Below the pieces are notes generated by a model. The model did no database searches, was not told the DNA's origin, and was given only the letters and a program-made list of their open reading frames with translations. Of a stretch of DNA of 64,000 nucleotides, positions 57,001 to 64,000 are shown in pieces; position 1 is the first letter of the stretch, and each line of letters starts with the position of its first letter. Source of the DNA: Mesostigma viride (taxonomy: Eukaryota > Streptophyta > Mesostigmatophyceae > Mesostigmatales > Mesostigmataceae); the NCBI GenBank assembly GCA_009746045.1, contig RPFO01000288.1, positions 1,140,984-1,204,983 of the forward strand. Direction: 5' to 3'. The position numbers and the translations under genes were made by a program.

Positions 57001-60000
57001 AACCACAGTTTGTTTGCCTCCCTCTGACCTCGTTTGGTGCACCACATGCCCACCCTCCTCTCACCACCTTTGCCCCCCCCAGGCCGTTTGCGCAGGAGCT
57101 GCAAGAGGTGGAGTCAGAGTTGGTACGTGGCCATTGCACCTTTGTGACCGTGGTGCTTGGTTTGTGGGCACATAGGCAAGCAGGGTGCCACCAGCATGGG
57201 TTCCTATGGTCAACGAGCTAGGGTGGGGGATGCCAGTGGCACAGATGGCGGTGGCACAGATGGCAGTGGCATGACTAGGCAGGGTGGTATGGCTGCGATG
57301 GCAGTGCTGTTCATGCGAAGGGGGGGATCCTTGCATTTGAATAGAGGGGGGGCTTCTGTCTGGTGTAATGGGGGGGGGCTGCCTTTGGTACGTAGAGATT
57401 GTGTAAGCATGCTACAGTTGCTGAGTTTCAAGGGAGACTTCCCCGGCATGCATGCATGCGGGGCTGCATTGCTGTCCTTGTGGTGAAAGCTGGAACAAGG
57501 GCATGTCATCCTACTTCCACAGCGCCTGCATGGCAGGGTGGCAGGGTGGCGGCTGTGGCCATGGGGTGCATTTCCGTTCACTACACTTCCTTATGAAGAC
57601 AAGTTCATTTGGACGTCCTGCACCTTCGCTTTCTCCTAGGCTTGCCTTAACTTAGCTCTGCACTAGGACCCCAGCTCACACCTGCCACGCACATCACCCC
57701 GCATACCCTGCTCGCACCCGCAGAAGTAAGCGCAGCACCTGGTAGGGTGATCAGGTGGGGTGCCCGCCCCGCTGCTGCCCCGTTGGATGCATCGCTACCC
57801 TTCCTTGCGCCCCGCAGCCACATCTATGGCTTTGCTTCACCCAGACCTGTGCCACTGCTCGTGCTTGGCTCGCCTGCGCCCGCCATGCTCAGAATTTAGT
57901 CAGCAGTTATGATACCTTTGCTAAGTTCCTATATTGTTCGGTTCATGCGTCATGCTTGCCGTGGGACAACGTCGGCCTGGGGTCGACCCGGTGTGCGTAA
58001 TGATGAACGGCGTTTCCGGTTTATCGAGCAGGGGTCCTTGTCATCTCCAACAAAACGAGCACGGGTGAGCGGGCAGCTGGCGTGTGGTGGTTATGGTCAT
58101 GGGAGTGTCCGCGTATCGCAGGAGCAAGGCAATGTGGCAATTTGCCATGGAGTCCCTTTCTGTTGGTTAACAAACTGCTGCGCAAACGTGTACACATTGC
58201 CAAACGCAGAGATGATGGTTCTTGATCAATCCAGTGGATGTGAGTTTGAGCGGTGGGTTGGGATTCCCAGGTTGCTACCCTTGTGTAAATCCCTGCCTTG
58301 GTCATACCTGTATCAGCGCTGTGTGCTTGGCATGTGCTTCGTGCCTCTTGGGTCGATCCAACGTGTGCACATCTCTGCATGGTTATTCTGCGTGGGCCGC
58401 CTGGTTGATGGGAGCTTTGTGCTAGTGCGCTGCTTTTGGTGCTCACACGCCCACATTGCCCCACCCCCGCGCCCCAGCATCCTTCCACATTCAGTTAAGT
58501 CATTCTACATTACTTAGCCTCTCACCTTGCCCTAGTCTGCATGGCCCATACAACCTTCACTGCAACCTTACCCACACGGAGCCCATACCTTGTCCATCCA
58601 GCCTTCATGGAGCTGAGGAACACATGGAAGAGCATGGCCCATCTCCACACAAAATGGATGAACGATGTCTCTGGCGCCCAGGGAATACTACCGCCCTGGG
58701 GATGCTCCTTGTGTCACAGGGTGAGTAGCCCATGCCCGTCCTGTGAATGCATGAACTAACTTATTCTGTGAGTGCTGCGTGGCATGTGTTGTGACCTGGT
58801 CGCCCTGCTGCTGCAACAATGCGGGGACTCATCCTGGCTCCTGGCCGTGGGGGGATGTGTGGTCGGTACTGGCTTCCATCGGGCAGAAAGACTCCATGAA
58901 GAAGCTGCGCCTCCCATTCCACCCGATTTTCATCGAGGTACCTGCCTGTCAACCAGCCTGGCTGTAGCTGTGACAGCCAGTGGAAGACCCCGAATGGTTA
59001 TTACATCAAGAAGAAATAGCATCAAATGCATAACAGCAGTCGCTATCCTATCGCTGTCAAGCTGCTCGTTGTTTCGCTTGTCAATCACCAATATACCCCA
59101 GTTCTGTGACACAGCTTCTTATTCATGCCGAGCACCCTGCTGAGCACCCTGCTGAGCACCCTGCCGAGCACCCTGCCGAGCACCCTGCTGAGCACCCTGT
59201 ATGGCACGGGCCGTTGCAGTGTCAAGTTTGTGCTGGTTTCTTCATGTATGAGAAATGCCCACGTCCTGTCCAGGCACATGCGCCGTTCTGTCGCCGGTGC
59301 ACTGCCACAGCGCATGCTCTGGCAGGCCCACTCTCCAGCATGCGTGACCGCGTGCCTTGCAGCTTCCACATGCGTGACTGCGTGGCCTGTGGCATGCTGC
59401 CGGGGTCAGCGCAGGCTGCTCTCTTCATTGCTGCACTCTTGGAATGGCACACATATGCTGGCACGCCAGGGCTTGAAGCATGGCACGCAGTGCATAGGCT
59501 CTTTATGAATCCACCAATAGCCAGGTAGACACGCATGAATGTATCAGGTAGCCCTGGCAGCGGATGCCACAACAGCTTGCTTGGGTGCCAGCATGCATGG
59601 GGGAATCATTGCCAGCGCCTGGACGTGAGCCATGAATTCGCCAAATGTTTCGAACCCAGCTTGTTCATATCTACCGTTTCTGCATATTCCAGGTGCCTGT
59701 GCTGGTGGCTCATGTGCCGAGATGTCTGGGTATGCCCTAAGGGTGCTGGCTGCGTATCTTCTGTGCTCGTGTCCTTTTGCCGCTGAGCTCATGGGAACCT
59801 TCTTTTTTCGCAAGAAATTCTCGTCACCATTAACCCTGGCAACCGTCGCCCCCTGCCTGTACCGGTGTCCCCTCACCGGGACTGGTCCCCTTGTGTTGCT
59901 CCGTGCCCTGCCCCTGCCTGTACCGGTGTCCCCTCCCCCGCCCTTGTGTTGCTCCGTGCCGTGCCCCTGCCTGTACCGGTGTCCCCTCCCCCGCCCTTGT

Positions 60001-63000
60001 GTTGCTCCGTGCCCTGCCCCTGCCTGTACCGGTGTCCCCTCCCCCGCCCTTGTGTTGCTCCGTGCCGTGCCCCTGCCTGTACCGGTGTCCCCTCCCCCGC
60101 CCTTGTGTTGCTCCGTGCCCTGCCCCTGCCTGTACCGGTGTCCCCTCCCCCGCCCTTGTGTTGCTCCGTGCCCTGCCCCTGCCTGTACCGGTGTCCCCTC
60201 CCCCGCCCTTGTGTTGCTCCGTGCCCTGCCCCTGCCTGTACCGGTGTCCCCTCCCCCGCCCTTGTGTTGCTCCGTGCCCTGCCCCTGCCTGTACCGGTGT
60301 CCCCTCCCCCGCCCTTGTGTTGCTCCGTGCCCTGCCCCTGCCTGTACCGGTGTCCCCTCCCCGCCCTTGTGTTGCTCCGTGCCCTGCCCCTGCCTGTACC
60401 GGTGTCCCCTCCCCGCCCTTGTGTTGCTCCGTGCCCTGCCCCTGCCTGTACCGGTGTCCCCTCCCCCGCCCTTGTGTTGCTCCGTGCCGTGCCCCTGCCT
60501 GTACCGGTGTCCCCTCCCCCGCCCTTGTGTTGCTCCGTGCCCTGCCCCTGCCTGTACCGGTGTCCCCTCCCCCGCCCTTGTGTTGCTCCGTGCCCTGCCC
60601 CTGCCTGTACCGGTGTCCCCTCCCCCGCCCTTGTGTTGCTCCGTGCCCTGCCCCTGCCTGTACCGGTGTCCCCTCCCCCGCCCTTGTGTTGCTCCGTGCC
60701 CTGCCCCTGCCTGTACCGGTGTCCCCTCCCCCGCCCTTGTGTTGCTCCGTGCCCTGCCCCTGCCTGTACCGGTGTCCCCTCCCCCGCCCTTGTGTTGCTC
60801 CGTGCCCTGCCCCTGCCTGTACCGGTGTCCCCTCCCCCGCCCTTGTGTTGCTCCGTGCCCTGCCCCTGCCTGGACCGGTGTCCCCTCCCCCGCCCTTGTG
60901 TTGCTCCGTGCCCTGCCCCTGCCTGCCTCTATCCCGCCCATGCAGGCGTTCACGCTGACCTTCCTTGCTGAGTGGGGCGACCGCAGCCAGGTGGGTGTCA
61001 CAGCGTACAGGCAATAAACCACGTGGTTGGCACGTCGCAAAGGCCATAAGTAATGGTGGGAACAGACAGAAGGGCACGGTAGAGAGTGGAGTGCTTACCA
61101 AAGTAAAACCCATCATGGTATTCATGCTTGCTCTGGATGTGCACCCCCGCGCACAGAACGGCTCCTGGTGGCGTGTGCAGGAAGCAAATGGTTGTTTCAA
61201 AAATGTGCAGGAGGCAAACGGTTGGTGGCACACATGTGCAGTATTGTGAACGGTTGGTGGTGTAGAGTTGCATGTGCAGGAGTGCATGCCATGAGCTGTG
61301 GCACGGTGCACGTGCTGCCTGCACTCCAAGGGGGATGGAGCACGCTTGACCAGCCAGGGTGTCTACCCATATATCGTGTGCAGCACGGGCAAGGGAGGGC
61401 CGTGGTCCGTCCGTGTGGCGCCATCGATGCTTCACGCCTGGACAGCCCTGCATTGGGCTGTTGTAAGCCACTAACGCACGGCTGGACGGTTGCGCGCTCC
61501 CTCGCTTTCGCTGCCTGTGCTATCTCGTGTGACAGGTGGCAACCGTTGGCCTGGCGACGCAGGAGGACTTTGTCGGGGTGACCCTGGGAGGGATGCTGTG
61601 AGTGGTTTTGCTGCGCGCGGGCGCATCTACCCTTGGCCTTGCTGTGCCTGGGCAAGGATGGTGGACTAGGCTCTGCTGGGGTAGCAAGCGCAGCATCCAT
61701 CGATGGAGCCTGCGCTTTGGGGGGGGCTGCCCCTGTTAAGGGCTAATATAGACTAGCGCATGGATGGCGCAGATGTCAATAAGTGGACGAGAGTGCACCC
61801 TGAAGCATTATGCCTAGCGTTTCCTGCACGCAGCACATCCACCTGCGTGCCTGCCCCATCAGCCAATTGCTGTGATTGCCTTGCATCTCTGCGGGTACCT
61901 GGTTGCAGGCATGCCCGTAGGGCATTGGTCAAGTTGCATGCCTGTAAGACGCCCCATGAGGCATGGCCCCAAAAGGCATGCATTCTTGCGGCTGGGACTC
62001 ACAGCGCCATTACAGGCATGGGGTTTCATGAGTCCCTGGGTATCTTTGCGGGTGCTAGCACCATCTGGAGGGGTGACAAGCATGCCTGGCGATGCATCCA
62101 CGGATGTGCTCACTCACTTTGCCAGTGGAGCCACTGGTGATGCCCGTTCTATCACCGACGTGTTCTAGCGCCACCAAGTGTGTCGCCACTGACGTGTACT
62201 AGCGCCGACGTGTTCTAGCGCCACCAAGTGTGTTGCCACTGACGTGTACTAGCGCCGACGTGTTCTAGCGCCACCAAGTGTGTTGCCACTGACGCGTACT
62301 AGCGCCGATGTGTTCTAGCGCCGTCCTAGTGCACCGCCGACGGGATCTCCCACGATGCACCGGCGCAAGTCATCTGCGCTGTCGAGACTGGCTATCATGG
62401 CCCGCTGGTTAGATGTCAGCTGAGAGGTGCGTCAAGGCTGCTGACTACTAAGCGGACAAATGGCTATTCCATGCCTTTCCCCTTTGCGCTCGTTTCTCGT
62501 GCTCGCAGCGGCCACGTGGCGTGCACGGGCGTGGCGGTCATCTGTGGGCGCCATTTTGCGGCCAAAGTCTCCGAAACGATGGTGGGTTGGATCGTTGGGC
62601 GTGGCTAGTATCAGTATGCAACTGTTCCGTTGAGTGTGCCACGGTCCAGGATCTTCTGGCCACGCATGGTTGCAGGACCGCCGAGTATTTGAATTGGCCT
62701 ACCTCCTCGCCGGTAGTAACGTGGTTAGTGAATGGCTGTGCTTTTGCCCATGTGGCATGGAGGGGGGCAGACCCTATTGGGGGGGCAGGCCCATCAGCCT
62801 AGCAGGAATCTTGTACGGCCTTGCAGACATCTTTTCCGGACCTGTTCACCTCATGGTGCATGCATAGTTGCAAGGGACCTTGGTACGCACAAGGTTACTC
62901 TGTTGTCGCAAGTGCTGGTAGTAAATCCCAACATGCGGTTTATTAGTATTCCTCATGCATGTCCTTGGCATAGAAATACGCACGGTTGGCAGCCATTCAT

Positions 63001-63371
63001 ATTACCGAATCAATTTGGCCTCCCTGTTGTGTAATTTTCAAACCGTGCGCCCTGGATGTTGCTGGCATTCTGACACTATGTGGTGTGACTCAGCATTTTC
63101 CATGCACTCTGTTTGATATTATTGCGTGAGTCGAATCAAGAGAGTATGGTCATAGCATGCTCTGGCATGTGCATGCGCACATTCCCATGTTATGCCTTGC
63201 ACTTCTTTGTGGCTGACAGTTGTCACCCTAAAAACAATGCTGGGTTCTGAAACGCGGCGTGCTCTGCCTGTGGCTGCACCCCCGCAGGTTCATCTCCTGG
63301 GTGGACTCCTCTTCTTAGCATTCTTTGCTCACTCCGTTTACACAGGACCGGAATATGAGCATGAGCTCTGA
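47962..63371 (+). CDS. GDT1: GDT1/TMEM165-family Ca2+/Mn2+:H+ exchanger, multi-exon
   Basis: UPF0016-family membrane cation/proton antiporter; Golgi members supply Ca2+ and Mn2+ for glycosylation, plant plastid members move Mn2+. Exons: 47962-48024 (tentative), 49489-49557, 50338-50397, 51742-51789, 56198-56289, 57083-57122, 58032-58064 (tentative), 58887-58937, 60946-60990, 61536-61597, 62509-62581, 63288-63371. Phases agree. The two family signatures are present: SEIGDKTFFIAA and LAEWGDRSQ. Other matches: LAMRNSRMRVFMG, VMTVIAAGVG, TVLFLVFGLKML, ELQEVESEL, ATQEDFVGV, GHVACTGVAVICG, GGLLFLAFFAHSVY. Total is 228 or 239 residues, shorter than TMEM165 (324). No clear plastid or signal peptide is seen, so location is open. 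Confidence 0.92.
49246..49371. repeat. 28-bp pyrimidine-rich repeat before GDT1 exon 2
   Basis: About 4.5 copies of a unit containing TGCCATGTGGTGTTGCTTCC and TTTTCTCC. Neither the unit nor the sequence up to the acceptor at 49488 contains AG. Confidence 0.88.
49489..49557 (+). CDS. GDT1: GDT1 exon 2, first signature motif
   Basis: Acceptor CCCCACCTGCCAG, then ASLKSFTMIALSEIGDKTF and FIAA: the E-x-G-D-K-T cation-binding motif. The donor that keeps the family alignment is GTTGGC, weak beside the GTGAGT type used elsewhere. The exon end is followed by two decayed copies of itself. Confidence 0.88.
49525..49690 (+). repeat. Triplicated exon 2 / intron junction of GDT1
   Basis: Three imperfect copies (period about 57) of the sequence around GGGGACAAGACGTTCTTCAT. 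Copy 1 is coding; copies 2 and 3 have diverged, copy 2 with a stop in the motif frame, and lie in the intron. Confidence 0.88.
50511..51142. repeat. (GGGC)n array, almost pure G+C
   Basis: About 630 bases of GGGC with GGC, GAGCA and GTGT interruptions in GDT1 intron 3. G-tracts every four bases on the coding strand make stable G-rich structures likely. Confidence 0.95.
51143..51192. repeat. 14-bp repeat GCAGGGTTGTGG
   Basis: Three to four tandem copies directly after the GGGC array. Confidence 0.85.
52136..54559. repeat. 12-bp satellite in GDT1 intron 4
   Basis: About 202 copies of GTAGCGGCTGGC over 2.4 kb. Only one variant unit was seen (GTAGTGGCTGGC near 52166, third copy from the left edge). 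Stop-free frames on both strands (AGV, RSGW, RQPL, SRYA, AATP) are artefacts of the 12-base period. Confidence 0.98.
54739..56079. repeat. 45-bp minisatellite in GDT1 intron 4
   Basis: About 30 copies of a unit containing GCGCACACGTCACTGCTACT, AGTACTGGTGGTCGC and AAATACTAAT. Several two-state sites (ACC/ACT before AGTAC, CGAATA/CAAATA, CTGGTG/TTGTGG) are shuffled among units. The array ends about 118 bases before the next exon. Confidence 0.96.
58032..58064 (+). CDS. GDT1: Possible GDT1 linker exon
   Basis: CGAGCAG acceptor and GTGAGC donor bracket 33 in-phase bases encoding GSLSSPTKRAR, basic and Ser-rich as expected for the cytosolic loop between ELQEVESEL and the second half. The flanking exons would also join in phase without it. 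Confidence 0.35.
59129..59203. repeat. 12-bp repeat GAGCACCCTGCT
   Basis: Six tandem copies with C/T exchange, in the GDT1 intron before the second-motif exon. Confidence 0.9.
59850..60924. repeat. 53-bp pyrimidine-rich minisatellite in GDT1
   Basis: About 20 copies of a unit containing CCTGCCCCTGCCTGTACCGG, TGTCCCCTCCCCCGCC and CTTGTGTTGCTCCGTGC. It ends about 20 bases before the acceptor of the exon encoding AEWGDRSQ. The unit contains no AG on the coding strand. Confidence 0.96.
60946..60990 (+). CDS. GDT1: GDT1 exon with second signature motif
   Basis: 45 bases encode AFTLTFLAEWGDRSQ, almost identical to the TMEM165 segment. The preceding exon (58887-58937) supplies KKLRLPFHPIFIE, matching the family's SPIFVQ lead-in. 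Confidence 0.95.
62157..62322. repeat. 50-bp repeat in a late GDT1 intron
   Basis: About 3.3 copies of a unit with GACGTGTTCTAGCGCCACCA and TGCCACTGACGTGTACTAGC. Confidence 0.92.
63288..63371 (+). CDS. GDT1: GDT1 last exon
   Basis: Encodes HLLGGLLFLAFFAHSVYTG, the last membrane helix (GGILFLAF in the family), and a short tail ending HEL before a TGA stop at 63369-63371. Confidence 0.93.
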   Translation, partial: VHLLGGLLFLAFFAHSVYTGPEYEHEL

Positions 63372-64000
63372 TAACGTCCGTGACGCTAGGCCTCAGGGCT
63401 CCAGCACAAACTTGAAGGGACTCGAAGACATAAATAGGAAGCCGGAGGAATTGGGGAATGCATGCCTGAGTGCTGATATGGAGCCCCAAATTCTCGGTTA
63501 GGTACAATGCAAGGCTGCTTTCCATTGTTGCTTCTAAAAGAAAAGCAATCACCCACTGTGGGGGTGTTTTTGACAGGGCTTAATTGCTGGTTTGAGGTAA
63601 TCACCTCAGATTACTTAGCGTAATTATTGCTAATTAATTACTTAATTTAAACTCATGCTCCCGATGGTGAGTCGCAGAGTATTAACCCCGATGGGTGGAT
63701 GGATGGAGGCAAACAATCCTACCGATTCTATTCTATCTATTGAATTGAATTGAATTGTAACATAACTCCGTTGGGAGTATATGTAGCACATAGCCCAGAG
63801 AAGGGGCATATGGCCTATCATACATTCTAGGCTACTTCATGCAAGGGTGGGAATGTAAGCTACCCCTGCTCTAGGTGCACCAGGGCACCTGCACCCTCAT
63901 GGTCTATCACGCTATGCCCGGGTAAGGGGGGAGCATGCCTGTGAGGGAGGAAGATCATCATGGCTATACAAGAGCTAGGACATGGCTTCTCGACAGAGAG
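63372..64000 (+). other. GDT1 3' UTR and downstream flank
   Basis: No further gene seen. The sequence is AT-richer from about 63580, with short GGAT and GAATT runs. TGTAA at 63756-63760, 385 bases after the stop, is a candidate polyadenylation signal. Confidence 0.5.
63756..63760 (+). terminator. Candidate TGTAA polyadenylation signal of GDT1
   Basis: TGTAA within TTGAATTGTAACATAAC in an AT-rich stretch downstream of the stop codon. Distance is long but plausible. Confidence 0.35.

Noticed and set aside
58595-58721. Possible extra GDT1 exon (acceptor ATCCAG, donor GTGAGT)
   Set aside because: The phase required by the neighbouring exons meets a stop almost at once.
59544-61329. Proline- and glycine-rich ORFs of about 500 codons over the 53-bp array
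   Set aside because: The unit is stop-free and the interval is the intron before the AEWGDRSQ exon.

Overview
The window is nuclear DNA of a GC-rich unicellular eukaryote, most probably a green alga. Reasons: two spliced genes with many short exons and GTGAGT/GTGGGT donors; tyrosine-recombinase retrotransposons of the split-direct-repeat type known from volvocine algae; and TGTAA, the usual chlorophyte polyadenylation signal, in the element ends and downstream of the genes. The species cannot be named from the sequence alone. By my count nearly half of the 64 kb is tandem repeat.

Layout. 1-5430: a broken autonomous split-direct-repeat YR retrotransposon (plus strand). 5431-6424 and 8824-9355: CACG-type tetranucleotide arrays flanking a 2.4-kb non-autonomous relative (6425-8823). 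9356-10980: intergenic DNA with a C-rich block and a ~61-bp minisatellite. 10981-13544: a minus-strand, internally deleted relative of the first element. 13709-46915: a minus-strand gene for the GPI-transamidase subunit PIG-U, 13 exons encoding 461 residues over 33 kb. 46916-47961: an AT-richer head-to-head intergenic region. 47962-63371: a plus-strand gene for a GDT1/TMEM165 cation/proton exchanger, 10 well-supported exons plus two tentative ones. 63372-64000: 3' flank.

Both host genes act in the secretory pathway: PIG-U in GPI anchoring in the ER, GDT1/TMEM165 in Golgi Ca2+/Mn2+ supply in its best-known members. They are divergent and may share a promoter region. Their exons are ordinary in size; their introns hold the tandem arrays. 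PIG-U intron 4 is almost entirely a 19.65-kb satellite of ~750 copies of a 26-bp unit, and intron 3 holds ~127 copies of a 30-bp unit. GDT1 introns hold 12-bp (~202 copies), 45-bp (~30) and 53-bp (~20) arrays. The very long open frames across these arrays are a by-product of stop-free units and are not genes.

Two patterns deserve attention. First, the 26-bp satellite read in the PIG-U transcript direction contains no AG dinucleotide, so about 18 kb upstream of the exon 5 acceptor appears to offer no competing 3' splice site; the 53-bp array before a GDT1 exon does the same over about 1.1 kb. Second, several smaller repeats are copies of exon-intron junctions (PIG-U exons 8, 10 and 11; GDT1 exon 2), as if repeat birth happens at splice sites.
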